64,000 nt of DNA from Hygrocybe punicea (lineage: Eukaryota > Basidiomycota > Agaricomycetes > Agaricales > Hygrophoraceae). Below the pieces are notes generated by a model. The model did no database searches. It had not been told where the DNA came from and was given only the letters and a program-made list of their open reading frames with translations. Every line of letters starts with the position of its first letter. Position 1 is the stretch's first letter. Shown piece by piece: positions 33,221 through 44,600 of this stretch. Location: contig OY744472.1 in assembly GCA_963556145.1 (NCBI GenBank), positions 3,596,001 through 3,660,000 of the forward strand, written 5' to 3'. The position numbers and the translations under genes were made by a program.

Positions 33221-33433
33221 TCAGCGTGTATGAGTGCGTATCACCGATTGAGGACAGATTCCAGATGAAATGCATTTAGGATGTTGTTGCACTAATCCGA
33301 CATGTCTTTGGCATAAGTTGCCTGCTTTCTTCCACAGAAGACATTTCGTTTTTGGAGAGTCGCATCTTTGACCAGGGCAGATGTGCATACAAAGTTCATA
33401 ACCGATTTCCTTCTTATACTTTGGTGTTGGCAT
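33221..33433 (-). pseudogene. Cys-rich exon-like segment
   Basis: The minus strand reads PTPKYKKEIGYELCMHI, CPGQRCDSPKTKCLLWKK and CQRHVGLVQQHPKC, six or more cysteines with possible metal-binding spacing. It could be the first exon of the minus-strand gene remnant at 31124-32240. Not recognised. Confidence 0.35.
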
Positions 33434-33654
33434 GTTGTGGACCTAGACAGGAATTGTGATCAGTGGTATGAATGAACAGACACAGATATAATGAAGACAT
33501 CAATACCTTGATGATTGATTATTTTCAGGCTGATTGATAGAGGGTGGTGACGATTCCACAAACCTTCTAATTATAAGGGCATCGAATTTATGTTACCTGA
33601 CAACACAACGAACACATGCCAAACACATTGGATCAGCAATGTAAACATTTAAAT

Positions 33655-33965
33655 ATCCTGAAGGAGCAATATCCACCGAACACATTGAACATGTTTGATG
33701 TGTTTGGTGGACATGTTCGGTGGATGTTGGTAAATGAATATGACTAGGTATACCACACCGAACACATTGAAGATGTTTGGTGTGTTTGGTGGACTTGTTT
33801 GGTGTAGTATATCTAGCTGTATCAGCCCAACAACGCCCACCAAACAAGTCCACCAAACACACCGAACATCTTCAATGTGTTTGGTGTGGTATACCTAGTC
33901 ATATTGGTTTACCAACATCCACCGAACATGTCCACCGAACACATCAAACATGTTTGATGTGTTCT
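33655..33965. repeat. Palindromic array of CCGAACACATT/TTTGGTGTGTT words
   Basis: 33741-33804 pairs with 33837-33908 in inverse orientation around CAGCCCAACAACGCCC. Weaker outer arms (from 33658 and to 33960) continue the same inverted repeat. Within each arm the 11-16 bp word family itself is palindromic, so the region could form a branched hairpin. It looks like a foldback MITE. Confidence 0.75.
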
Positions 33966-34415
33966 GTGTAGTATATCCGATCCTACTGGTTGATTGACAT
34001 CCACTGAACATACCGAACATGTTCGATATGTTTGGTGTAGTATATCTAGTCTGTCTACATCACTTGTTGTGTTTTTCCATCACTGGAGCCATATTCGTTG
34101 AACAACATAACTCAATTTATCACCTTACCAACTGAAAATATTTAATATGCTATACATGTGAGTTTCTCTGTGTGAAACCAGTACCAGTGTTGGACAACTT
34201 CTAAGCTCAAGCAACATCAAAAACATAAATAAATAGATCTGTTGTTTATGTCGCATGCAATGAAGCTGAACATGAGGTCAAACATGTGTCGTTTGATCTG
34301 GTCACGTGGTTGTGACATCTGTTTTCATAGTCTGGAGCATTGAGTAATAAACCCGCCCTTTTCTTTTGCTCTCACATCACCTCACACATCCATCAAAAAG
34401 ATCTATTTTATCTAC

Positions 34416-35345
34416 CATGTCATTGCCTGTCATCAAAACCTCGACACCTGCTGTCAATCCTGCAGCCTTCAAATACTGGCCTGATGTGCCGCCCAAAAAG
34501 CTGCAGGAGCTACATTGCATTTTCCAAATCCAATACTGAAGACACACCCACGATGCCACTGCCCAAGGCGAGTTATGGCGCAAAATGCCTGAACGATACG
34601 AGGAACCACTGCGTTGATTGATTTACCAGATGGACATGTATATCTATGTGACAGCATCAGTGGCATACAACAAAGCACTGCACTACTTGCCAGACTACAT
34701 CAAAAAACGATAAAGAAGGCACCAATACACTGTGTGATTACCTCAAATATACAGACACTGTCATGGATGAAATATGGGCAGAGGTTCTGGTGGCAAAACG
34801 GGTGAATGGGGTTACCCATGACTGGTGAAGCAAGATCTTTGACGATTGGCTCCTAAAAGAGTTTTATGTCGGCAAACATTCCCCATCGGCATTAATTCAA
34901 CATGGCACTGTGAGCACTGAGACCATGCCAGAGAACCTCAGTGAGTACATATATGCATTGACAGCCAAATGGATTATGACATCTGGCATCATAGATTGGG
35001 CAAAATACAACAAATCTGTGCCAGCATGGCACAGCGGAACCTCTGCAAATTGGTTGTTTGGTGGGCTGCCAGATGCCACAAAGCTCGAAATCATCGGTCA
35101 GGTTATTGCATGGTGTAAAGGACATAGCATCCTCGTTGATGCCGATGTGGTGGAGGACAATGAAGGTGTGATCTACAATTACATGTGTGATCGTGCTAAT
35201 AATATAATATATTTGCAGAGGAGCTGGATCCTCAGAGCAAGGGCAAGGGCAAAGCCAAGTCAAAATCGGCCAGAAAACAGAATGCATCTTCCGCTGGTTT
35301 GTACAACTTTTCAACCATAGCTGAGGATAGATGTATTGAATATTC
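34416..35345 (+). pseudogene. Plus-strand coding remnant, possible gag-like protein
   Basis: Segments in order: SLPVIKTSTPAVNPAAFKYW and PDVPPKKLQELH (34416-34537), then LIYQMDMYIYVTASVAYNK, then FDDWLLKEFYVGKHSPSAL and ALTAKWIMTSGIIDWAKYNK (34830-35010), an intron (35166-35218) and a basic tail KGKGKAKSKSARKQ. In-frame stops and shifts separate them. The order of a structured part then a basic tail would suit a gag-like or transposon accessory protein, but this is inference and I do not recognise the family. Confidence 0.4.
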
Positions 35346-35399
35346 AGGTGGCGCTGACAATTGGTCCGAGAAGGCTGTATTTATCACTCCCCCAGGAAT

Positions 35400-35530
35400 C
35401 CACATGGAATCCACCTTCAGTCCACCTTCAGTCCACATTGTCCACCTCCAGTCCACCTCCAGTCCGCCTCCAGTCCACCTTCAGTCCACCTTTAGTCCTA
35501 CCAAAATTTGTCCACCCCCAGTCCACTCCA
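35400..35530. repeat. Microsatellite-like CAGTCCACCTTC array
   Basis: About ten copies of CAGTCCACC(T/C)(T/C)C-type 9-12 bp words. Inverse words (TGGTGGACT) follow at 35570-35610, and CCACATGGAATCCAC/CTTCCACATGGATTCCAC bracket the region, so the whole may be a small inverted-repeat element. Confidence 0.65.
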
Positions 35531-35859
35531 GGTGGACTGCACATGGAGTCTGCATGTAGGACTGGACTCATGGTGGACTATTGGTGGACTTTGTCCGGAC
35601 TTTTGATGGACTGATAAATGATTTTCAGGATAAAGCTTCCACATGGATTCCACATGGACAAGACATGGACTATGGGACTGATGCAAGAACCACACCTTAC
35701 AGCATATCTTTGCCACAAGACATGGCTCAGCCGAGATGGACAATTCCCACTCCAAGTGGGCCAGCCAAACTCAGCCAACCAATATCTTTCTCCAGGGCAG
35801 ATGGCTTGGCCGAGGGGTCCATGTTCTGGCGGACATGAGTTGGCCGAAGCAGAGGGATA

Positions 35860-36210
35860 TATTGGCTGGCCATGGAACATGGATTGGCTGACCAGTCAGG
35901 TATTTTGGCTGGCCATGGAACATGGATTGGCCAACTGGTCCGGGTATTTCAGCTGGCCATGGAACATGGACTGGCCGACTGCTGTGGTTATTTCTGCTGG
36001 CCATGGAACATGGGTTGCCTTCTTCTCTGAGTATGTTGGCTGGTCATGGGCAATGGGTTGGCCAATGTTATAGATACATCAGCTGCCCATGGGGTTGGCC
36101 TCCAGCAGGACTACATTGGCTGGTAATGGGACATGGGTTAGCTGATCCTATCAGGTCTTGGGCTAGTTGTAGACCATGGATTGGCTGGTGCCCAAGATAT
36201 ATTGGTCTGT
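35860..36210. repeat. 43-44-bp minisatellite
   Basis: GCTGGCCATGGAACATGG recurs at 35865, 35908, 35952 and 35996 (spacings 43, 44, 44), then decays to 36210. Not coding. Confidence 0.75.
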
Positions 36211-36259
36211 CATGATGTGGTTGGCTGACAATCTGACTTAGGGTTAGGGTTGAGGCCGA

Positions 36260-37050
36260 TAAAATTCAATAAATTCATTCTAAGACAGTCACAGCTTAAC
36301 ACTCCAACAAGTACTGCTACTGTTAATTCACAAACACATCTGAAAGGACAAAAAGCAAGACACCCAAGCCATTCAGTCTTGATCTCAAAGGAGGAGCTCT
36401 TCTCCTTCTTGATCAAGACTGACTGGCAAAGAAAATACTACCAAAAATTTTGCAAACACATAACCAAAAATATTTCGACATAGATACTCAAATAAACCAA
36501 ACTAAGAATATTACCTGGTCTCAATGTCACTAATGAGAGGCTTAAAGATAGTAATGAGACTTACCTGGTCAAATTTCAATGATGCCACCAGGCCCGCTAC
36601 AGGTAGGTTGCCCAGCAAGGAAATCAGGGGGATTCACCTGCCCTTTCATTCCTGAAGACCTGTAAAGTGACCAGCGCTCATTTCTGAGGACCGGCCACCA
36701 ACAGTTGGCATGCAGAGATGCCACAATATTCACTGAACAGAGAACCTCAAAAAAGGACTGTCAGTAATGAGGTAATACAAATTAATCACTCATCTGGATG
36801 CAAACATAACAAAGAACATAGCACAATAATCAAGTAGTCGGTGAAGTGATGGATATGAGCAACAAAGCCTGAGGAAATCACATACCAGTTAAGACAATGA
36901 TACTCCAGAATCTCTGGTTGTTGCCCGGTACAACAACCAAGGATCCTGTAGTGTCACCAAAGGTAGTAGTGGTGGTTGCGAGATAAGAAAATTTCAACCG
37001 CGTTTGATGGGCTTGTACTTATTTGTTCATGTGACTTAACGTGTTTGTTG
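36260..37050. other. Intergenic region, nothing supported
   Basis: No coding or repeat structure recognised apart from two copies of a short ATGAGA.GCTTAAAGATAG/GACTTACCTGGTC-like phrase near 36510-36570. Confidence 0.35.
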
Positions 37051-37052
37051 AT

Positions 37053-37116
37053 GACATGTCACAAGTGTGATGTCACGTTGGGTCGTCCAAACGTGACATC
37101 ACACTTGTGACATGTC
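37053..37116. repeat. Perfect 27-bp stem-loop
   Basis: 37053-37079 (GACATGTCACAAGTGTGATG...) is the exact reverse complement of 37090-37116, with a 10-nt loop GGGTCGTCCA. CATGTGAC words flank it on both sides. Confidence 0.95.
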
Positions 37117-37181
37117 GCTTCTCATTCTCATTAATCATGTGACACATGAATGTACACAACAATGGTAATAAAAATTATATT

Positions 37182-37280
37182 CCGAGGGCAGGAATCCTGC
37201 CCTCGTCTCACTATGTATAATAAGTACAAAATTAAAATCATAATGATATGACGAGGGCAGGGAATCACCCTGCCCTCGTC
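37182..37280. repeat. Twin GC hairpins CGAGGGCAGG...CCTGCCCTCG
   Basis: The inverted pair CGAGGGCAGG / CCTGCCCTCG occurs twice, near 37185-37206 and 37252-37279, each followed by TCTCA. The two hairpins form a direct repeat about 70 bp apart across an AT-rich spacer. Confidence 0.8.
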
Positions 37281-37289
37281 TCATTGCTC

Positions 37290-37514
37290 AGCCACCCCGA
37301 CGGTCGGGTTCATTACCACCACTGCTGCTGCCATTGCCGTTGCCGTTGTCGTGTCCACTGCTGCTGGTGCTGGTGCTGGTCCTGCTGTTGCCATTCCCGC
37401 CGCTGCTGCCACTGCCGTTTCCATCACTGCTGCTGCTGCCATTGCCGTTGCTGCTGCTGCTGCTGTTCGCGGTGCTGGTGCCGGTGCTGCTGCTGGTGCT
37501 GCTGTTGCCGTTCC

Positions 37515-37552
<38 letters not shown>

Positions 37553-37640
37553 TCGCTGCTGCTGCTGTTCACACTGCCGCTGTTGCTGCCGTTGCTGCTG
37601 CTGCCGTTGCCGTTGCGGCTGCAGGCTTGGTCTCAGGGCA
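37290..37640. repeat. (GCT)n and GCTGCCGTTGCC-type trinucleotide region
   Basis: Nearly pure runs of GCT, GTT and GCC triplets, including about nine consecutive GCT at 37518-37545. All six frames are open over long stretches, encoding Ala, Leu, Ser/Asn/Gly or Gln runs, so open frames here mean little. Confidence 0.8.
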
Positions 37641-38518
37641 GTAACAACTGCAAGGCATTAGTAGTACATAAAACAAGCAAAAAACCACGGATGACTTACT
37701 GCCGTTGCCATTCCCATTGCTGCTGCTGCTTCCGTTGACATTCCCATCCCCACTGGTCCCGCTGCTGTTGCCGTTGCAGCTGCTGTAGCCATTCCCGGTC
37801 CCGCTGCTGCTGCCGCCCCCGGCCCTGGCCCTGGCCCTGCCGCTGCCTCGCCGTCTTTGTTGCTGCCCTCATTGTTGTCATTGCTGTCCATGCTGTCGCC
37901 ATTCCTGTGCGTGCTGTCATCATTGCCGTCCCTGTGGTCGTCGTTCCGGTCCCCGCTGTCGTCGTTGCTGTCCATGCTGTCGTCGTTCATTTGCCGTCTC
38001 CGTTCTCGTTGTTCCAGTCCTCATTTCCGTTCTCGTTGTTCTGGTCCTCGTTCCGGTCCTCGTTGTCATCGTTCCGGTCCTCATTGTTGCCGTTCCTGGA
38101 CCCATCGCGTTCACGGTTGTCGTCCATGTCGTTCTGTTATGGGTGTCGCGTCGTTGGCTTCCATCCTGGCATTGCTGTTGGTGTGACAGTTGTCGCGGTT
38201 GTCTGACGCGACATTGCCGGAAAAGACCTAAAAACTATGTGGAATTAGTTAGTAGAGTAAACAAAAGAAATATAAAATGAAAACTTAGCGTGCTGTTCTT
38301 CTACAACATTTGCCCATTGAAGTCAAGATGAAGAGTGACGTGGCGTGAACACACGCGAGAATTTCAACCGGAATTTGCCAATTTCCTAAACGGGGCCAAA
38401 TTGCCATATTGGTACAGGTGGCTGGATTTTCTTAACGCTATTACATGCTGTATAACACCTCAATGGCCAGGGCAAAGCCCTGAAGGGATGTAAGTATCCA
38501 ATACCCACAAGTATGGTA
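37475..38518. repeat. Left arm of a kilobase-scale palindrome
   Basis: Reverse complement of 38978-40013 with only a few substitutions visible (for example one Met/Thr difference in the shared Asn/Asp-rich frame). It stops exactly at the 100-N gap. The arms contain a low-complexity frame starting MSRQTTATTVTPTAMPGW with NGNNEDRNDDNEDRN-type repeats that breaks at stops. Confidence 0.9.
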
Positions 38519-38618
38519 NNNNNNNNNNNNNNNNNNNNNNNNNNNNNNNNNNNNNNNNNNNNNNNNNNNNNNNNNNNNNNNNNNNNNNNNNNNNNNNNNN
38601 NNNNNNNNNNNNNNNNNN
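38519..38618. other. Assembly gap, 100 N
   Basis: Exactly 100 N between the left palindrome arm and the MITE-like sequence, likely a fixed-size scaffold gap. Confidence 0.99.
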
Positions 38619-38841
38619 GTGAATCATACATCATTTTTATACTAAGTGCCTGGTGGCTAGTAGTCCAGGAAATGTGTTGTAGCCAAAATGTGTTTGGTAC
38701 TTCACATATTGGCTGGTCAATCAAAAGTCCTGTTATTTGGATTCAAGTCACGCAACTCACAGCTTACCATTTGTTGGCTACAACACATTTCCTGGACTAC
38801 TAGCCACCAGGCACTTAGTATAAAAATGATGTATGATTCAC
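38619..38841. mobile_element. MITE with 68-bp terminal inverted repeats
   Basis: 38619-38686 (GTGAATCATACATC...) and 38774-38841 (...GATGTATGATTCAC) are inverse copies around an 87-bp centre; total 223 bp. The left flank is the N gap, so no duplication can be tested. Confidence 0.75.
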
Positions 38842-38977
38842 CTAGTACTGCTAGAATTAATTTTAGATTTTCTAGATGAGTACTCGCAAAGTTGGGTGTT
38901 TAAGGGTCCAATTTTGGCAGAGGGCTCAAATATATTGTGAATAGTGCTCTCTGTAGGCTGAAATAAAATACAAAATT

Positions 38978-40013
38978 TACCATACTTGTGGGTATTGGAT
39001 ACTTACATCCCTTCAGGGCTTTGCCCTGGCCATTGAGGTGTTATACAGCATGTAATAGCGTTAAGAAAATCCAGCCACCTGTACCAATATGGCAATTTGG
39101 CCCCGTTTAGGAAATTGGCAAATTCCGGTTGAAATTCTCGCGTGTGTTCACGCCACGTCACTCTTCATCTTGACTTCAATGGGCAAATGTTGTAGAAGAA
39201 CAGCACGCTAAGTTTTCATTTTATATTTCTTTTGTTTACTCTACTAACTAATTCCACATAGTTTTTAGGTCTTTTCCGGCAATGTCGCGTCAGACAACCG
39301 CGACAACTGTCACACCAACAGCAATGCCAGGATGGAAGCCAACGACGCGACACCCATAACAGAACGACATGGACGACAACCGTGAACGCGATGGGTCCAG
39401 GAACGGCAACAATGAGGACCGGAACGATGACAACGAGGACCGGAACGAGGACCAGAACAACGAGAACGGAAATGAGGACTGGAACAACGAGAACGGAGAC
39501 GGCAAATGAACGACGACAGCATGGACAGCAACGACGACAGCGGGGACCGGAACGACGACCACAGGGACGGCAATGATGACAGCACGCACAGGAATGGCGA
39601 CAGCATGGACAGCAATGACAACAATGAGGGCAGCAACAAAGACGGCGAGGCAGCGGCAGGGCCAGGGCCAGGGCCGGGGGCGGCAGCAGCAGCGGGACCG
39701 GGAATGGCTACAGCAGCTGCAACGGCAACAGCAGCGGGACCAGTGGGGATGGGAATGTCAACGGAAGCAGCAGCAGCAACGGGAATGGCAACGGCAGTAA
39801 GTCATCCGTGGTTTTTTGCTTGTTTTATGTACTACTAATGCCTTGCAGTTGTTACTGCCCTGAGACCAAGCCTGCAGCTGCAACGGCAACGGCAGCAGCA
39901 GCAACGGCAGCAACAGCGGCAGTGTGAACAGCAGCAGCAGCGATGGCAACAGCAGCAGCAGCAGCAGCAGCGGTGGGAACGGCAGCACCAGCACCAGCAG
40001 CAGCACCGGCAGT
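38978..40013. repeat. Right arm of the kilobase-scale palindrome
   Basis: Inverse of 37475-38518, starting TTACCATACTTGTGGG. Beyond 40013 the sequences diverge (AGCACCGGCA then GTGCCTGG). Confidence 0.9.
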
Positions 40014-40144
40014 GCCTGGCATCATGATCAGATGGATTTTGCACCTCAGGAACTTGCGCAATGCCAAGATAAAGATCAAGTCTATGTGGCACATCCTGTG
40101 AAAACAACTTGAAGTGAATAAATTAATGAAGCAAACAAAATAAA

Positions 40145-40290
40145 TGTACAAACTGCAACCTCATTCATCTGGAATCCGAAATCCTCTTGTGGTCGAAACA
40201 GCCGATGTCGAGCATATGTGGCTCGAGAAACCTGGCGGAACGTCCCTTCACAGTATTTTTGACAATTGCAATGGTATTTTCGACCCGTAG
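40145..40290 (-). pseudogene. Transposase-associated N-terminal fragment, tentative
   Basis: The minus strand reads CNCQKYC, then RQVSRATYARHRLF, a cysteine/arginine motif I associate with N-termini of transposon proteins in mushrooms. Isolated, and the 40315-40525 continuation has no support. Confidence 0.3.
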
Positions 40291-40721
40291 TACAAGTCTG
40301 TAGTGGGGGGGAATGAAGTAGATAGCGGGAGGTTATACAAATGGCGTGTGCAAACGTGTGATCTACAGGAACACGGCGTGAACACGGCGTGAACACGGCG
40401 CGATCTGTACAGCTGTTTCTATGAATTCTATGGACGAGGAGGACAAGTGAATGTGTTTTCCGATTACATTCGGTGTTTACCGATATATATAGACTACCCC
40501 CGATCTGCTTCGTGCGACTTTTCACTGGGCCTTAGGCCTTAGGCCTCACGCAAGTCTCACCGGCGCTTCTTCCTTCGGCACCACAAACACGAGGACTTCC
40601 TCGTGTGTGTTATCTCGGATGAAACCGTACACACCCCACATTCTAATATCGATCCGCTTTTTTTCGCGTCTATCCCCTGTGATTCCAAAACCTATCCAGC
40701 AACCAGCTAAACGCCATTCGA

Positions 40722-41569
40722 ATGTTTACATCTCCATTGCAAGGGCGCAAATACGTTGATTTGCTTTTCGAAAGCTCCTGTCGTTATGCCAATTGGGAGC
40801 CGACAAAGGCGTTCGAGGTTGGAGATTATGGTTATGTCGACAAGCGAACTGGCTTGTTCATACGGGACGGCAATATCTTCAAGGACGACTTTGCCGGCCG
40901 ATATGGACTCACGATCAGTCAACCAGTGGTATCGCCTCGCGAAGACAAAGTAGTCTTTCAGTCAAAGCACGCGAGTTGTGTGGACTTCCGGCCCACTGGC
41001 AGCCTGTTAGTTGACCGCTCACATATGTGTACATGGACGCTGATGCGTTCCCCTCAAGTCCCCTTCAGGTCGGGTTGCCCTCCCTCAGTTTCTCCTTCAC
41101 ATTCCAGCGGCGTCGCGGTGCAGCCCTCGTACTTATTTCACCCCAAATCGTCAGTATCCCAAATGAGGGGTGCCTACGACCACTTCTTACTGTCCGAGAG
41201 CTCAAGGGCAAATGTGTCGTATCCCAAATTTATCGATGTCCTTCGTATGCAATGCTTATTACCGAGGAGGCCATGTCCAATGCCAATATCAGTTTCTCCT
41301 TGCCCATGGGTAGCGTGCCTGCACAATTAACCGTCAGAACAGGGTGGACAATGGATTCAGGCTCTGGGACGTGGCGATGTGGGCATGATAGCGCGGGCGA
41401 GGACATTTACTATCCTCTTTGCGGACTTCGAGGGTTGGGGCGAGGAGTAGCCGCGGTGAGGGGGGAGGTGTGTTCGTCGCTTCCGGTGTTTGGGCCTCCA
41501 TGGGGATTGTTAGATGAAAACGGCGAGGAAGTGGAGGAAGATGACGAGGAAGTGGATAGTGATAATTAA
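40722..41569 (+). CDS. Conserved basidiomycete-type protein of unknown function, one apparent frameshift
   Basis: Starts MFTSPLQGRKYVDLLFESS, then FEVGDYGYVDKRTGLFIRDG and NIFKDDFAGRYGLTIS, resembling a fungal family I recall only as uncharacterised. After about 41020 the good reading moves to another frame: FTFQRRRGAALVLISPQI, LRPLLTVRELKGKCVVS and CPSYAMLITEEAMSN, ending in an acidic tail EEVEEDDEEVDSDN. No intron with normal borders bridges the two frames, so a small indel near 41015-41030 is the simplest reading, either a mutation or a sequencing error. Total about 280 residues. No transposon motif is present; this may be a host gene stranded among repeats. Confidence 0.55.
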
Positions 41570-42830
41570 AATCATTCTGGAATTTTGCGCGATATTCGCA
41601 TAACTCCTAGGATCCTAATGGTATGGCAATCGAGAGTGACCAGCTCAAAGCTCCACATTCCTGCATTCCGGCATTCCGGCATTCCGGATAATGATACTGA
41701 CTAAGCGATGACTAAGCAACTCAGGTGCTGCTTTTGGTGATGCAGGCATTGTTTTCATTGTTTTGCTGCAATGCCCAACTAAATAAATGACAGAGAAATT
41801 GTCAGATGCTGTTGGCATGTTACACTACATGTGACACTGGAATGTTAGGCAGAAATAGAGTCAATATTAATAGATTTATTTAAATATGCACTTTCTTTGG
41901 CACTAGAGCCTTGTGAATTGTAGCCAAGTGTTGTAAAATGTCTGATTTTAAGTATACAACAAGTGTTCAGTACCTTATTTAATGAAGAAAAATGAAGTTT
42001 CTGGTCATTTGGAGAAAAATGCCACACCAAAATATGCTTTTAACTTACCCATCCCAAAATTAACCATTTATGACTCTTCTTTACCTTCCAGTTGTGCTGC
42101 TGTATTCTAACTTCTGTATCCTGCCTTGCCAGCACTGTGAATTACTTCAAGCAGAATACTAAGTTTTAGTATTTGATTTTTCTTGAGCAGAGATGTAGTC
42201 TAATCTCTTTGAATAAGAACTCTCTATGTAGAGAAAACATTAAATATTTTTAAAATATGAAATATGAAGCTGCCCTTATGTCAAAGTCAATATACTGCAG
42301 CTTGCTCATCAGCTTTTACAATGTGGCATGTTGACTACATAGATGCCAAGCAACCTCACCATTTCCTTGCCAAATTACGAGGAACTTGAAATGCAATCCT
42401 GCCTGTTCACAATCTGAAGGAGCAGGCACTGTTTTGTCAGCTGATGTTCGCCAATCTCATCTTCAACTCCACTGCCCAGCCAAACTGGAGTGATGCAGTA
42501 CAGGTATGGAATTTCATGTAGATATGAATCAGCATATATCATATAAGGTGTATCTGCATTTCTGCATTCATGACCTCATTGTATGATACTGACACTGCCT
42601 ATCAGCTGACCGAACCACTCAACACCTACTATGGAGAGTGGAAGACAAGCATTAATATTTGACAATCCCTCTCAATGTCCTCAGATGCTTGTGCATCACT
42701 TCACACTGCAATTCTTGATCCATGTCATGTTCTGGAGGTTCCAAATGCCTCACAGCAACCATTCAGACAGCATTTTGTTGGAAAAGGACTTCTGGAAATT
42801 TCTGCTGATAGTGCACATCAGCAAATTCAT
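41570..42830. other. Intergenic region with a short CATTCCGG repeat
   Basis: 41655-41690 has four imperfect copies of GCATTCCGG/GCATTCCTG. 42290-42830 contains broken plus-strand pieces (for example LTEPLNTYYGEWKTS near 42605) that could be transposase debris but cannot be placed. Otherwise nothing. Confidence 0.35.
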
Positions 42831-43445
42831 GGGTCCTTTTTGAGGCCCTTGGTGACCTTGCACTTTTTTCAGACACCTTGAACTTTTTCCACAGGTTTTT
42901 TGACGCCTTTTTTCATAACTTTTTCACCTTTAGCTATTTGGACTGGTTGAGAAAATTTATTGGCCAGGGTTTTTTTTTTTTTTTTTTTTTCTTCCCTTCT
43001 TTACTTTTCAGTTCTATATTTGATGTAGAGAGACTTAGAAGACTGGATAGAATGGTTTTTAATGACTGGTATAAATTGACCATCTTTTCATATCCTTGGA
43101 ACCCTTTTCAACCTTGTGAGTCTTTTCTCTAGATTTCTAAGAATACTTTTTATCACTTTTATCACCATTTGGTCACTTGACCACCTTGAGTCACTTGACC
43201 ACCTTGAGCCACTTGACCAACTTGGTAATTTTTGGCAGTTTTATCACTTTACCAACTTTGGAACCATTTTATCACTTTTATCACTTGACCAACTTGGTAC
43301 TTTTATCACTTTACCAACTTTGGAACCATTTTATCACTTTTATCACTTGACCAACTTGGTAATTTTTGGCACTTTTATCACTTCACCAACTTTGGAACCA
43401 TTTTACCACTTTTATCACTTCATCAAATTTGCTACTTTTCATACA
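42830..43445. repeat. T-rich minisatellite, unit 60-70 bp
   Basis: ACCAACTTTGGAACCATTTTATCAC recurs near 43250, 43311 and 43383, interleaved with CACTTGACCAACTTGGTA and CACCTTGAGTCACTTGACC. A run of about 21 T lies at 42970-42990. Related CTTTTTCA words occur at 54560-54960. Confidence 0.7.
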
Positions 43446-43889
43446 TCATCAAAACCTAGTTCTTCTACAGAGTAGTGTTGCTGAAGTTCAGTTTGGTTTG
43501 GTCTGGTCTGGTACTCTACAATACTCAGAGTAGTGGTGTGCATGGCCTGGCCTGAGACCATGAACCAGGCCAAGCTGGGCCCAAATAGGCCAAGCCTAAG
43601 AGAGAAAGTGTAGCTGGAGATGTTAATGTTCTTGTCTGTTAAATGTGGTTGTGCAACAGGATGTAGCCCATTAGAAACATTGGTCTGTGGTCTCCTTCTA
43701 AAATTGCAATGGAAAAAGAAATCGGATGAGACTGACATGTGAAAGGGGCTGATAGTGTAAGATTCTTTGCCAATGAAATAGCAGAGCCTGTTTGTGGCTG
43801 TCATTTTGCTGTTTTCACACTGTAAATAAGTCAGCATGGTACAAGGAGAGTTTAGTGGGACAAACTTCTCAGTGAGCTATGTAATGAGA
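43446..43889. other. Spacer with GGCC-rich patch
   Basis: 43520-43605 starts TAGTGGTGTGCATGGCC and contains CCAGGCC/GGCCTGG words like the end of a hAT MITE, but I could not find its other end. No gene supported. Confidence 0.3.
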
Positions 43890-44600
43890 TCAAATAAATG
43901 CCTCCTCAATGCCTCCATTTGTGATTTCCACATCTTCCTCCAACTTTGCATTGTAAGCATCCCTGTCAAAGCACAGCATGTCCTCTGTGATGGCTACCAA
44001 TGACCCTGTTCCTGAACAGAACACAATCCCAGAACACAATGAATCCAGCATCATGTGCTCCAAGTAACATCTCTCCATGTAATGCATCCATGCTCCAGCT
44101 ACCCACTCCTTTTACAGCACCTTCATGCTCTCAGAAGTTTGTATATGTTTTAGTTTGACATGACTCTCCAGGACAGTGTAGGTGTTGGAATCAGGTCCCC
44201 AAGTGAAATGAAATACTATTCCCAAATGAATTTTGCCATGCAAAACAGTTACAAAGCAGCCATTGGGCAAGTGGATAAGCGATGTCACAAAGGTATCAGT
44301 GGTTCCAATTTCTTTGATGGTGGCAGGAATTTGGGAACCTTCTGTAATAACATCTTCCTGGATCATCTGGAGATTGCCAGAGAACACTTGTTGGTTTTGG
44401 GTATAGGGATTCATGCTTCTCAATCCTAAGCTTTGATAGTCATGTCATCACTTCTGGTGAGCATGATACTCACAGCAGGGTGCACAGTGGGACATCTGAT
44501 ATAGTCTGGATGGGCCTCAAATGTGGTCTCCTTCTTGTTGTAATGGCAATTGTCAGGTGGTTCTGGATGATGAAGAACCTAAGGGATCAGTATGGAAGTG
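43890..44600 (-). pseudogene. Minus-strand coding remnant, family unknown
   Basis: Reading down the minus strand: EPPDNCHYNKKETTFEAHPD (44575-44520), a probable GTGAGT donor at 44460, then NPYTQNQQVFSGNLQMIQED, IHLGIVFHFTWGPDSNTYTV (44420-44170), an in-frame stop, then MERCYLEHMMLDSLCSGIV and EEDVEITNGGIEEAF ending at 43890. The composition is protein-like and continuous except for the stop. I do not recognise it; transposon origin is plausible. Confidence 0.45.

Noticed and set aside
33653..34060. CRISPR-like array
   Set aside because: Repeats are palindromic and of unequal spacing, without unique spacers, and the genome is eukaryotic.
36238..36252. TTAGGGTTAGGGTTG, two telomere-type repeats
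   Set aside because: Only two units, within a region lacking other subtelomeric features; too short to call an interstitial telomere or chromosome end.
37281..37644. Ala-, Leu-, Ser/Asn- and Gln-rich reading frames
   Set aside because: Every frame of a GCT/GTT/GCC triplet tract is open. No evidence picks one as translated.
41655..41690. CATTCCGG repeat as a satellite or centromere-type sequence
   Set aside because: Only four imperfect 9-bp copies.
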